A stretch of 64,000 nucleotides of DNA from contig NZ_WMEZ01000002.1 of NCBI RefSeq assembly GCF_009856415.1, positions 310,001 to 374,000 of the forward strand, in the 5' to 3' direction. The position numbers were made by a program, and so were the translations under genes. Shown here piece by piece: positions 35,831-44,222 of the stretch. Source of the DNA: Halobacillus litoralis. Its GTDB lineage: Bacteria; Bacillota; Bacilli; Bacillales; Halobacillaceae. The notes beneath the pieces were generated by a model. That model did no database searches and was not told where the DNA came from. It saw nothing but the letters and a program-made list of their open reading frames with translations. Positions within the stretch are counted from its first letter, which is position 1, and every line of letters starts with the position of its first letter.

Positions 35831-36003
35831 CTATCCAATGTCCACTAATTGTCAACCACCTGTTCCGTTCGTTCGCTTAGCTCCTGGAATGACGGCATCA
35901 ATGGACGGCTGATTCAAGTACCAGGCCATTACAATATGAGGAACCTCCACTCTCTTCCACTATAGGACGGTAACTCATCGACTTTAGCTAAATTCTGTTT
36001 AAA
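35831..36003 (-). pseudogene. Decayed partial copy of the aldo/keto reductase gene
   Basis: About 170 bp align with the intact aldo/keto reductase gene at about 48940-49112 in the same order, with long identical runs such as GGCTGATTCAA and ATATGAGGAACCTCCACTC. An insertion of about four bases and a deletion near the ATAGGACG stretch break the frame, and neither end of the gene is present. It corresponds to the C-terminal quarter (around [20 protein letters not shown]). It lies just downstream of the nuclease-EVE gene, before the terminator of the M20 operon. Confidence 0.85.
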
Positions 36004-36004
36004 T

Positions 36005-36047
36005 AAAAGTAGAGCCCTGGAAACAATAGATCCAGGGCTCTACTTTT
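36005..36047 (-). terminator. Terminator of the hydroxy-acid operon
   Basis: Perfect 17-bp arms (36005-36021, 36031-36047), 9-nt loop, T4AT3 on the minus strand. The proximal arm touches the M20 stop codon. Confidence 0.92.
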
Positions 36048-37264
36048 TATGAGTTCAAGAAATTCAAAGCGGCTTGTCTATAGATTTCCGTCGTTTCTGC
36101 AAGTTCATCGATATCCACATACTCATCAATCTGATGCGGTACTTCGCGGTCTCCCGCTCCAATCGTCACGATCGGAACACCCGCTACATGTAAAAACGTA
36201 CCGTCTGTCGCACCGGGAACGCCGTTATACACCGGTTCTTTTTTCAAAACGGTGCGGACCGCTTCTGAGATGGCTTTTACCACAGGTTCATCTTTCTCTG
36301 TTGATGTCCAAGGGCGATCCTCAATGACAGTGAAATCCGCTTTGAAATCCGGATCATCCTTCGCTAGCCGATCTAATATTTGCTGCAGTTCTTCTTTCAA
36401 TACCTCATGGTCCTGACCAGGAACGGTGCGGATATCCAGCGTAGTCATGCATTGTTCCGGGATGACATTGATCTGGGCATCCCCTTTGGCCGGCGATTGT
36501 AAAATAGTCGGTGTGATACTAGGCCATCCTAAGGTTGGGTGTTTCCCAAGCCGCTCCTGCTCCCGTTTCTCCAGTTTCTCTAATTCAACGATGATCTTCG
36601 CCATCCGCCAGTTCGGGTTGATGCCACTCCATGAGATCGCTCCATGGGCCATTTTTCCATACGCATTCAAAACCACTCTCATAGCTCCGCGCTGGGCGAT
36701 GCACACTTGATTCTCTTCAGGTTCACAAATGATGGCGCCATCTACTGCATCGGCCCACCCCTGCTTAATGAAGTGCTTGATGCCAATCATCATTCCTTCT
36801 TCATCACAAGGAATACATAAAATAATCTTCCCGGACCATTCCTCTTGATCTTCCAAAAGAGATTGGACAGCTGTGATCATGCAGGAGAGGTTCCCTTTTG
36901 TATCATTCGTCCCCCGCCCGTACATCCGCTCACCGACAATCTCCGCACCAAAAGGATCGTATGACCATGATCCATGGTCTCCTTCCGTCACGACATCCGT
37001 ATGTCCTTCAAATAAAAGCGTTGGTCCTGGCTTTCCAGAGTCGATCACACCGATGACATTCGGACGCCCCGGCTCCACTTCCTCCACATGAACTTCGATG
37101 CCTAGTTTCTTCAGGTATTCGGCAACATAAAGAGCCGCTTTTTCCTCATTACCACCCTCCACTCCAGGTCTGTAAACACTCGGGATACGAACAAGTTCTT
37201 GAGTCAAAGAAATAACCCGCTTCCGATCACGAATTCTTCTCGTTTCGATTTGTGTATGAGACAT
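36047..37264 (-). CDS. M20-family deacylase (ArgE/DapE-like)
   Basis: 405 residues, a zinc aminoacylase/peptidase of the acetylornithine deacetylase/succinyl-diaminopimelate desuccinylase group. Metal and catalytic motifs: LLFEGHTDVV, GRGTNDTKGNLSCMI, CDEEGMMIG (catalytic Glu pair region) and the late GATDGTFLHVAGVP. No signal peptide. It starts three bases after the panF stop and ends the operon. A biosynthetic role in arginine or lysine is unlikely in this setting; more likely it releases an acid or amino acid from an N-acyl substrate imported by PanF or the TRAP system. Exact substrate unknown. Confidence 0.82.
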   Translation of the reverse strand: MSHTQIETRRIRDRKRVISLTQELVRIPSVYRPGVEGGNEEKAALYVAEYLKKLGIEVHVEEVEPGRPNVIGVIDSGKPGPTLLFEGHTDVVTEGDHGSWSYDPFGAEIVGERMYGRGTNDTKGNLSCMITAVQSLLEDQEEWSGKIILCIPCDEEGMMIGIKHFIKQGWADAVDGAIICEPEENQVCIAQRGAMRVVLNAYGKMAHGAISWSGINPNWRMAKIIVELEKLEKREQERLGKHPTLGWPSITPTILQSPAKGDAQINVIPEQCMTTLDIRTVPGQDHEVLKEELQQILDRLAKDDPDFKADFTVIEDRPWTSTEKDEPVVKAISEAVRTVLKKEPVYNGVPGATDGTFLHVAGVPIVTIGAGDREVPHQIDEYVDIDELAETTEIYRQAALNFLNS

Positions 37265-37267
37265 AAA

Positions 37268-38740
37268 TTACATGCTCCTCTCTAATTGGTCATGAGAAAT
37301 GGATTGATTTTGAATGAGCGATTTGGTCAATAAACTAATAGTGACAAAGGCGATAAAGGAAAGGAGAATCGGGACGACGACGTTATGCATTCCGAATAAA
37401 CTCGGAAAAAATTGATCAACGATGATATAAGAAACAATCCCGACAACCATCGATGCCAAAGCTCCGTATTTATTCCCACCATCCCAATAAAGACCGAGCA
37501 CAACCGGCCAAATAAAGGTCGCTTCAAGTCCCCCGAAGGCAAATAGGTTCAGCCAAATCAGTAAATCCGGCGGGCTTAAGGCCATGAGAAAAACTAAAAT
37601 TCCAAGGATGGCTGTAACACCAAAACTCATCCGCTTCACTCGTGTATGCGAAGCATCCGGCTTAATGTAATTTAAATACACATCTTTCACAACAGCAGAG
37701 CTGACAAGGAGCAGCAAGGAATCCACTGTGGACATGATGGCTGCCATCGGAGCAGCTAAAACAATACCAGCCAGCCATGGCGGCAGCACTTCCTGGGCAA
37801 TCAAGGGCATTACTTTATCTCCCACTTCAATACCAGGAAGAATCGGACGTGCGAATACTCCGATCAAGTGCATGTTCAACATGATGAAACCTACGACAAT
37901 CGTTCCGATAATGAGCGCACGGTGCATGGAACGAGAGTTTTTATAAGCCATAGCACGAACGGTTACCTGTGGCAGACCGACGACAGCGACACCGACAAGA
38001 ATCCAGAAGGAGGAAACATAAGTCGGACTTAACCCACCATCGGCACCGTACGGAGTGACGAGGTTCGGGTTCTCTGCCGTAAGGTCTGCCATAATGTTGT
38101 CGATTCCGCCTCCTGCCATGATGGTCGCAATCAGCAAGATAAGCGTTCCTCCGAACATGACGACACCCTGGACCGTATCGGTAAGAGCGACCGCTTTGAA
38201 CCCACCGATAATGACATAAACAAGAACAGAGACCGCAAAGATGAACAAGGCCGTCGTATAATTCAATCCAGTAAGAGATTCAATCAGACGTGCTCCCCCG
38301 ACCCACTGGGCGGCCATGGCAGAAAAAAGGAAGATAATGATACTGAAAGCAGCTGTCAATACGACCCACTTACTTTGATAGCGGCCTTTCAAATAGTCGA
38401 TGAGCGTGACCGCCTTATATCGACGGGCCATGATGGCGAACTTTTTACCGAGAATCATCAGTACAAAGTAACCGGTAGCTACCTGGGACATGGAAAGGAG
38501 TACCCAGCCGAAGCCTTGAGTATAAGCCACACCAGGGCCGCCGATGAAACTGCTCGCACTTCCATATGTAGCAATCATCGTCATGGCGAGGATAAATCCC
38601 CCGAGCTGCCTGCCTCCGAGGAAGTACTCCTGAAGGAAAGAATCTCCCGTTGCATTCTTAAGAGACCGACTCGACCAAAAGCCAATGGCAAAAATCAAAG
38701 CAAGAAAAATAGCGAGTGAAATGACGACTGGTGTGTTCAT
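37268..38740 (-). CDS. panF: Sodium:solute symporter, PanF-like
   Basis: 490 residues with about 13 membrane helices, SSS family. GGRQLGGFILAMTMIATYGSASSFIGGPG and TVDSLLLLVSSAVVKDVY are typical of PanF-type Na+/pantothenate symporters, and the small YhdT protein that accompanies PanF in many bacteria is encoded directly upstream with a four-base overlap. Inside a carboxylate-catabolism cluster the real substrate may be a different organic acid, so the symbol states family rather than proven substrate. Confidence 0.82.
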   Translation of the reverse strand: MNTPVVISLAIFLALIFAIGFWSSRSLKNATGDSFLQEYFLGGRQLGGFILAMTMIATYGSASSFIGGPGVAYTQGFGWVLLSMSQVATGYFVLMILGKKFAIMARRYKAVTLIDYLKGRYQSKWVVLTAAFSIIIFLFSAMAAQWVGGARLIESLTGLNYTTALFIFAVSVLVYVIIGGFKAVALTDTVQGVVMFGGTLILLIATIMAGGGIDNIMADLTAENPNLVTPYGADGGLSPTYVSSFWILVGVAVVGLPQVTVRAMAYKNSRSMHRALIIGTIVVGFIMLNMHLIGVFARPILPGIEVGDKVMPLIAQEVLPPWLAGIVLAAPMAAIMSTVDSLLLLVSSAVVKDVYLNYIKPDASHTRVKRMSFGVTAILGILVFLMALSPPDLLIWLNLFAFGGLEATFIWPVVLGLYWDGGNKYGALASMVVGIVSYIIVDQFFPSLFGMHNVVVPILLSFIAFVTISLLTKSLIQNQSISHDQLERSM

Positions 38741-39024
38741 GTTTGTTCACCTTCCTCTTCATCGAAAGGAACTTCCACAAACCAGACCTTCACAACAAAA
38801 ATGACGAGTAAAGCCATGATGATGAATCCTAGCACACAACTGTAAAAGAACCAGGAAGGTAACCCGAAGACGTATGAATAGTCTTCAGGTGTTCGATCTC
38901 CGAGACCATAAGCGAAAGCAAACCACCAGATGAAGTTGAACACCGCAAGAGCGACTCCAATCAAGGCTTCCCTGTTGGCAATCCTGAACCGGTCATCCTG
39001 TTTTTTCTTCCTTTCTTTTTCCAA
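38737..39024 (-). CDS. YhdT-family (DUF997) small membrane protein
   Basis: 95 residues. TTG start at 39024 with AAGGAGAT about eight bases upstream. Two membrane segments (about 21-40, 56-80) separated by the loop GLGDRTPEDYSYVFGLPSWFFYSCVLG, the recognisable YhdT/DUF997 core. It overlaps panF by four bases; the YhdT-PanF pair is conserved and the small protein is thought to assist the symporter, though its role is not established. Confidence 0.85.
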   Translation of the reverse strand: MEKERKKKQDDRFRIANREALIGVALAVFNFIWWFAFAYGLGDRTPEDYSYVFGLPSWFFYSCVLGFIIMALLVIFVVKVWFVEVPFDEEEGEQT

Positions 39025-39050
39025 GACCCCATCTCCTTTTTTATAGAGTT

Positions 39051-39075
39051 GAAAACTTCCAAGATAAAAGTTTTC
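39051..39075 (-). other. Weak hairpin between the dehydrogenase and yhdT genes
   Basis: 8-bp perfect stem (39051-39058 with 39068-39075) in the only sizeable gap (84 bp) of the operon, with no T tract. May be a processing or stabilising element, or mark a minor internal promoter region. Confidence 0.35.
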
Positions 39076-39108
39076 ATTGATTCATAGGGTGATCAAAGAA
39101 AATTGCAA

Positions 39109-40545
39109 TTACATCTTGACCGCGACATTTTTCAAAATCGTATAGTTTTTCAGTGCTTCAAGCCCTTTTTCTCTGCCGAAGCCACTTTTTTTGTATCCAC
39201 CAAAAGGCATCTGGATGCCTCCACCAGCGCCATAGTTATTGATGAATACCTGTCCGGCTCTTATTTTCCTGGCTAGACGGTGCGCGCGCCCGATGTTTTC
39301 GGTCCACACACCTGTTACCAATCCATAAGGGGTGTCATTGGCAAGTTGTATGGCCTCTTGTTCTTCTTTAAAAGTGAACACGCTGAGCACGGGTCCGAAT
39401 ATTTCTTCCTGGGCCACTTCACTATGGGCATCGAGACCATCAATGATCGTCGGAGCAAGAAAATAACCATTTTCACATCCATCAACATCGACACGCTCGC
39501 CCCCTGTTAAGAACGAGGCGTTTTCCTTCTTCGCAATGTCCAAAAACATTTCAATCCGCTCGTATTGCTTCTGTGACAAAACGGGTCCCAAGTCAGGATC
39601 GTCCAAACCTCTCCCAAGGCTTAAGCTCTCCATTTGTTTCTGAATACGTTGTAAAAATTCTTCCTTTATCCCTTCTTGTATGAGAAGGCGCGAACCCGCC
39701 GAACACGTCTGACCGGCATTTTGGACAATCGATTTGACGACCCACTTCGCAGCCTCGTCCAACTTAGCATCAGCAAAAACGATATTTGGAGACTTGCCGC
39801 CAAGTTCCAACGTGACAGGCACGATATTCTTTGAACCTGCTTCCATGACGAGCCTCCCCGTCTGGACAGAACCAGTAAAGGTGATATGGTTGACCTCTGG
39901 ATGATGAATCAACGCATCCCCGGCTTCTTTTCCGTAGCCCGTAACGACATTGAACACTCCTTTAGGTAAAGAGGTTTCATCAAAAAGTTCTGCGAGTTTA
40001 AGGGCTGTAAGAGGCGTATCCTCCGCAGGCTTTACGACAACGGTGTTCCCTGTGGCAATGGCAGCGGCCGTACTTCGTGAAGTAATCTGGATTGGATAGT
40101 TCCACGGAATGATATGCGCCGTCACTCCGACTGGCTCCCTCACCGTGTAATCCAATACATCCGCCTGGACAGGGATGGTTTCACCAAAGATTTTGTCAGC
40201 CATGCCTGCGTAATATTCAAAATAACGAGCGGCCGCTTCCACATCTCCTCGAGCTTGAGAAATCGGCTTTCCCGTATCCTTCGTTTCCATTTGAGCGAAC
40301 TCTTCAGCCGCTGCTCTGATTCTCCCTGCCATGTCAAAAAGAATCCTTCCGCGCTCTTCAGCTGCAAAATCCTGCCATTCGTCAGATTCAAAGGTCTTCC
40401 GTGCGGTCAGCACAGTTCGATGAACATCCTCTTTGCCGCCTCTTGGTACTTCTGCAATGACTTCTTGTGTCGCTGGATCTTTCGTAGCTAGCGTTCTTTG
40501 ATCCTCACCCTCTACCCATTCACCACCAACATACATGTGCTTCAT
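39109..40545 (-). CDS. NAD(P)+-dependent aldehyde dehydrogenase
   Basis: 478 residues from ATG 40545 (MKHMYVGGEWVEG), preceded by GGAGGGG; the open frame to 40587 overlaps the SDR gene. ALDH-superfamily motifs: IPWNYPIQ (cofactor), FTGSVQTGRLV, ELGGKSPNIVFADA (catalytic Glu), NAGQTCSAGSR (catalytic Cys) and QEEIFGPVLSVF. Most like betaine/succinate-semialdehyde/glycolaldehyde-type enzymes; the substrate is not readable. Sits after the SDR in the operon, suggesting sequential oxidation of an alcohol or aldehyde intermediate to an acid. Confidence 0.9.
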   Translation of the reverse strand: MKHMYVGGEWVEGEDQRTLATKDPATQEVIAEVPRGGKEDVHRTVLTARKTFESDEWQDFAAEERGRILFDMAGRIRAAAEEFAQMETKDTGKPISQARGDVEAAARYFEYYAGMADKIFGETIPVQADVLDYTVREPVGVTAHIIPWNYPIQITSRSTAAAIATGNTVVVKPAEDTPLTALKLAELFDETSLPKGVFNVVTGYGKEAGDALIHHPEVNHITFTGSVQTGRLVMEAGSKNIVPVTLELGGKSPNIVFADAKLDEAAKWVVKSIVQNAGQTCSAGSRLLIQEGIKEEFLQRIQKQMESLSLGRGLDDPDLGPVLSQKQYERIEMFLDIAKKENASFLTGGERVDVDGCENGYFLAPTIIDGLDAHSEVAQEEIFGPVLSVFTFKEEQEAIQLANDTPYGLVTGVWTENIGRAHRLARKIRAGQVFINNYGAGGGIQMPFGGYKKSGFGREKGLEALKNYTILKNVAVKM

Positions 40546-40564
40546 ACCTTCACCCCTCCTCTTT

Positions 40565-41320
40565 TTACAGTCCTCTTCCTCCATCAACGTTCAAGACACT
40601 TCCTGTCACCATCCGTGCACCGTCAGAGCTTAAATACATCGCGGCTTCTGCGATATCTTCAGGTGTCACCAACTCACCTAGCGGGACGCTTTTCTTAAAA
40701 GTATCTTCTTTCACCTGATCGACGTCCCCGCCTTCTGGACTGAATTTCCCCAGCATACTCGTATCAGATGGACCCGGATTGATGGCATTCACGCGAATTT
40801 TGTATTCGGCCAGTTCAATGGCAAGCGCTTTAGTAAAAGCTAACGCGCCTCCCTTTGATGTGACATAGGCATTCAAACCCGGCCGCGGACGCTCAGCAGC
40901 AATAGAAGCAACATTGGTGATCACACCAGCACGCTGCTCTTTCATTCCTTTTACCACTTCTTTGTTTATAAGGAATAAAGAAGTCGTATTCACAGCCAAA
41001 AGTCGATCCCAATCGGCGACTTCCACTTCATCAATCGGTGTCGCAGGCTGAGCGATTCCTAAAGTATTCACTAATATGGAGATAGGTCCCAGAAATTCCG
41101 TCGCTTTTTCGACGGCCTCCCTCACTTCTATTTCCTCTGTAAGGTTAGCGGAAATGACCTCCAATTGATCGCCATATTCGTTTTTCCACTTTTCCACCTC
41201 ATCAACATGCAGATCGAGAGCCGCTACTTTCGCTCCTTCTTCTAAAAACCGCTTCGTAATGACTTGCCCCATTCCACCATTGGCCCCTGTCACGACAACA
41301 TTTTTATTTTGAAAATTCAT
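40565..41320 (-). CDS. Short-chain dehydrogenase/reductase
   Basis: 251 residues, classical SDR: TGANGGMGQVI (cofactor), NTLGIAQPAT (NNAG position), NVASIAAERPRPGLNAYVTSKGG (Ser, Tyr-x-x-x-Lys), INPGPSDTSMLG and GSVLNVDGGRGL. Asp36-equivalent ALDLHVDE suggests NAD rather than NADP. It follows the tartrate/malate-type dehydrogenase gene by 11 bp and precedes the aldehyde dehydrogenase. Probably oxidises a hydroxy acid or keto-acid intermediate; substrate unknown. Confidence 0.9.
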   Translation of the reverse strand: MNFQNKNVVVTGANGGMGQVITKRFLEEGAKVAALDLHVDEVEKWKNEYGDQLEVISANLTEEIEVREAVEKATEFLGPISILVNTLGIAQPATPIDEVEVADWDRLLAVNTTSLFLINKEVVKGMKEQRAGVITNVASIAAERPRPGLNAYVTSKGGALAFTKALAIELAEYKIRVNAINPGPSDTSMLGKFSPEGGDVDQVKEDTFKKSVPLGELVTPEDIAEAAMYLSSDGARMVTGSVLNVDGGRGL

Positions 41321-41331
41321 CGATTCTCCTC

Positions 41332-42399
41332 CTACATCTGATGGTAGATTTGTTTGACAATGGCATCTCCGGTTTCAAACGTTTTCGCATTCCCTCCCAT
41401 GTCAGGTGTCAAGAATTCTCCAGTTTCTATGACTTTTTCGATAGCAGTCATCACGATCAAAGCAAGGTCTTCTCTCCCTAGATGCTCAAGCATCAAAGCT
41501 GCCGACCAAACTTGTGCTATCGGGTTCGCCATTTGTTTTCCAGTAATATCAGGAGCTGAACCATGAATTGGCTCAAACATGGATGGGTAATCCCCTTCCG
41601 GATTCAAGTTCGCGGACGGGGATAACCCTAATCCACCGACAAGCGCCGCTCCAAGGTCCGTTAGAATATCACCGAATAAATTGGAAGCGACGATGACGTC
41701 AAAGGATTCCGGACGCTGGACTAGATGGGCAACCAAGGCATCAATGTAGACATCTTCCACTGCTATCCCTTCGTAATGCATGGCTATCTCTTTGACTGAT
41801 TCATCCCACAGTCTCATTGAATGGACAATGGCATTGGATTTCGTTGCGTTCACTACGCTTTTCACATCATTCTTCTGAGCATAGTCGAACGCATAACGGG
41901 CCAGACGCTGCACCCCTTTTTTCGTAATCACCGTATTTTGAATGGCCAGTTCATCCGAAGTTTCCTGATACAACCGACCACCGATGTTGGAGTACTCCCC
42001 TTCCGCGTTCTCTCTGAAGACGTAGAAGTCTATCGGACCATCCGCTTGAATGGGACTCTGCACTCCAGGCAATTGTTTGATCGGGCGGAGGTTCACATAT
42101 TGATGAAAGTTTTTCCGGATCGGCATGATCAAGTCCCAGATCGGGATGTGTTCGGGAACACGACGGTCACCAATCGCTCCAAAGAAGATGGCGTCATACT
42201 CTTTTAAAGTTGCCAGACCGTCTTCCGGCATCATGCGGTTATGCTTCAGGTAATATTCTGAATTCCAATCAAAGGATGTCGTTTCTAACTGGAAGGACGA
42301 ATCCGTTTTGGTTAAAGCGTCCAAGACTTTCATCCCTTCCTCTACGACTTCAGGACCAATGCCGTCCCCTGGCAGTACAGCTAATCGATAAGTTTTCAC
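41332..42399 (-). CDS. Tartrate/D-malate dehydrogenase-like enzyme (isocitrate/IPM DH family)
   Basis: 355 residues from GTG 42399 (MKTYRLAVLPGDGIGPEV), five bases after AGGAGGG; the frame continues nine codons upstream without a better site. Metal-dependent beta-decarboxylating dehydrogenase fold: LPGDGIGPEVVEEG, VFRENAEGEYSNIGGR, NAIVHSMRLWDE, VIVASNLFGDILTDLGAALVGGLGLSPSANLNP and EPIHGSAPDITGKQMANPIA. The NAD-selecting pattern and the REN-EGEYS segment place it with tartrate dehydrogenase / D-malate dehydrogenase rather than LeuB. Predicted to oxidise an imported 2-hydroxy diacid, in line with the adjacent TRAP genes. Confidence 0.85.
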   Translation of the reverse strand: MKTYRLAVLPGDGIGPEVVEEGMKVLDALTKTDSSFQLETTSFDWNSEYYLKHNRMMPEDGLATLKEYDAIFFGAIGDRRVPEHIPIWDLIMPIRKNFHQYVNLRPIKQLPGVQSPIQADGPIDFYVFRENAEGEYSNIGGRLYQETSDELAIQNTVITKKGVQRLARYAFDYAQKNDVKSVVNATKSNAIVHSMRLWDESVKEIAMHYEGIAVEDVYIDALVAHLVQRPESFDVIVASNLFGDILTDLGAALVGGLGLSPSANLNPEGDYPSMFEPIHGSAPDITGKQMANPIAQVWSAALMLEHLGREDLALIVMTAIEKVIETGEFLTPDMGGNAKTFETGDAIVKQIYHQM

Positions 42400-42418
42400 A
42401 TAATCCCTCCTCGTCTTT

Positions 42419-43684
42419 TTATTCAATGAACCATAGGCTTAAGAATGGTAAAAAGGAAACAATCAAAACATCGATAATCATAATGATGATGAACGGAATA
42501 ATTGCACGGACGAGCTTTTCAAATTTGGTCCCCGCAATATTCGCAGCGACGAATAAGTTCACACCCACAGGAGGCGTAATAAAGCCGATCGCTAAATTCA
42601 CGATCATAATGATGCCGAAATGCGTAAGGTCAATGCCCATCGCGTTGGCAATCGGAACGAGAATCGGTGTCAGGATAATGATGGCTGCTGAAGTCTCCAA
42701 AAACACCCCGACGAATATGAGTAGAAGATTGATGATCAACAGAGCGATGATCCAATTATCGGTCACGCCGAGCATCGCTTCCGTCAATTGAGCGGGGATG
42801 CGTTCACGTGTCAGGTAATAACCGAAAGCAGAGGCTCCCGCGATGATGAACATGATGACCGCTGATATGACAACAGAAGAAGAAAAGATCTCAGTCAAGT
42901 CCGGAAGTTTGATTTCTCTATAGATGAATACGCCAACAATCAATCCGTAAACAACAGCTACGACCGCAGCTTCTGTAGCTGTAAAAATACCCCCATAGAT
43001 ACCGCCAAGGATGATGACAGGCATTAAAAGAGCTAAAATCGCATCCGCAAATGCTCTCAAAAACTCTTTGAAGGAATGGGACTCTCCGCCTCCATATCCC
43101 TCTTTTACAGAAATGAAAAAAACAAGAACCATTAAGGAACCAACGACCAACACTCCTGGAACAATGCCGGCAAGGAACAAGTCACTGATTGAAACACCAG
43201 CCGTCACCCCGTAAAGAACAAGGGGCACACTCGGAGGAATCATAATCCCTACCGTCCCTCCAGCCGCTTGCAAGGCAGTTGAAAAGCTTTTGTCATAGCC
43301 TTTTTTCACCATCGCCGGTATCAACAAAGAACCAACGGCAGCTGTCGTAGCCGCAGCTGACCCTGAAATCGCTGCGAAAAACGCACAAGCGACAATTGAC
43401 ACAATGGCCAATCCACCTTTGACTCGCCCAACGATGACATTAGCAAAATGAATCAACCTTCGTGAGATGCCGCCGTTTTCCATCAGCTTTCCAGCTAGAA
43501 TGAAAAAGGGAACCGCCAATAATGGAAAAGAGTCGACCGAATTGAACATACGCTGAACAATGACGATGATCGATAAGTTTCCCTCAATCAGAAAAACGAT
43601 GGTCGCCGCCATCCCGAGCGTGACAGCGATCGGGACATTGATTAAAAAAAGGAGGATCAGGATACTAAAGAGCAGGATCGTCAT
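42419..43684 (-). CDS. TRAP transporter large permease (DctM), second system
   Basis: 421 residues, about 12 hydrophobic segments. LLAVPFFILAGKLMENGGISRRLI, VGRVKGGLAIVSIVACAFFAAISGSAAATTAAVG and GGTVGIMIPPSVPLVLYG are DctM hallmarks. Overlaps the small-permease gene by 20 bp. Works with the DctQ at 43665 and DctP at 44223; likely substrate a C4 or hydroxy dicarboxylate given the dehydrogenases downstream. Confidence 0.93.
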   Translation of the reverse strand: MTILLFSILILLFLINVPIAVTLGMAATIVFLIEGNLSIIVIVQRMFNSVDSFPLLAVPFFILAGKLMENGGISRRLIHFANVIVGRVKGGLAIVSIVACAFFAAISGSAAATTAAVGSLLIPAMVKKGYDKSFSTALQAAGGTVGIMIPPSVPLVLYGVTAGVSISDLFLAGIVPGVLVVGSLMVLVFFISVKEGYGGGESHSFKEFLRAFADAILALLMPVIILGGIYGGIFTATEAAVVAVVYGLIVGVFIYREIKLPDLTEIFSSSVVISAVIMFIIAGASAFGYYLTRERIPAQLTEAMLGVTDNWIIALLIINLLLIFVGVFLETSAAIIILTPILVPIANAMGIDLTHFGIIMIVNLAIGFITPPVGVNLFVAANIAGTKFEKLVRAIIPFIIIMIIDVLIVSFLPFLSLWFIE

Positions 43685-44216
43685 GCGATTCGCCCTCCTT
43701 TTTCAACACATCTGAAATCGTATTGGCGAGTAAATTAATGATAAGAAAAATGCCGCTGATCGGAATGACAAGATAGACAAATCCCATCGGCAGATCGAGG
43801 ACGGGTGATGTCTGGCTCGTCGATTTACTGACAAGCTGAAATCCGTAAATGACAAGTATTGAAAAGAATGAAAGACTGACGACACCTGCGAGGACGGCCA
43901 TGATTTTTCTCCCAAGTAAAGGAAAGGAGTTCACGAAAAACTCCACGCTCAGATGGGCTCGTAGCGACATCGCATAAGCCGCTCCCAGAAAAGTGATCCA
44001 AATCAGACAGTACCGCGCTAATTCTTCCGTCCATGCCAATGGCTGTTCAATGAGAAAACGGAAGACCACCTGCATGAATACAGAAACGGTCAATACAGCC
44101 AGCAAAAGATTCAGGAAATGTTTCATCCCCAGGTTTATGTACTTTAAGATCGATTGGATGATAACTCCTCCTCTCTGAATGAAGAAACAGGAAAGAGAAG
44201 GAATTCCCTCCCCCAA
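43665..44216 (-). CDS. TRAP transporter small permease (DctQ), second system
   Basis: Four membrane helices with the DctQ core EQPLAWTEELARYCLIWITFLGAAYAMSLRAHLSVEF. Start uncertain: the frame opens with TTG 44216 (183 residues) beside the dctP stop, but the only strong ribosome site (AGAGGAGG, about 44167-44174) is followed by no ATG/GTG/TTG at normal spacing; the in-frame codons there are GTT and ATC (44162). The next ATG (MKHFLN) has no spaced site. Overlaps dctM by 20 bp. Confidence 0.85.
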   Translation of the reverse strand: MGEGIPSLSCFFIQRGGVIIQSILKYINLGMKHFLNLLLAVLTVSVFMQVVFRFLIEQPLAWTEELARYCLIWITFLGAAYAMSLRAHLSVEFFVNSFPLLGRKIMAVLAGVVSLSFFSILVIYGFQLVSKSTSQTSPVLDLPMGFVYLVIPISGIFLIINLLANTISDVLKKEGESHDDPAL

Positions 44217-44222
44217 TCCCCA

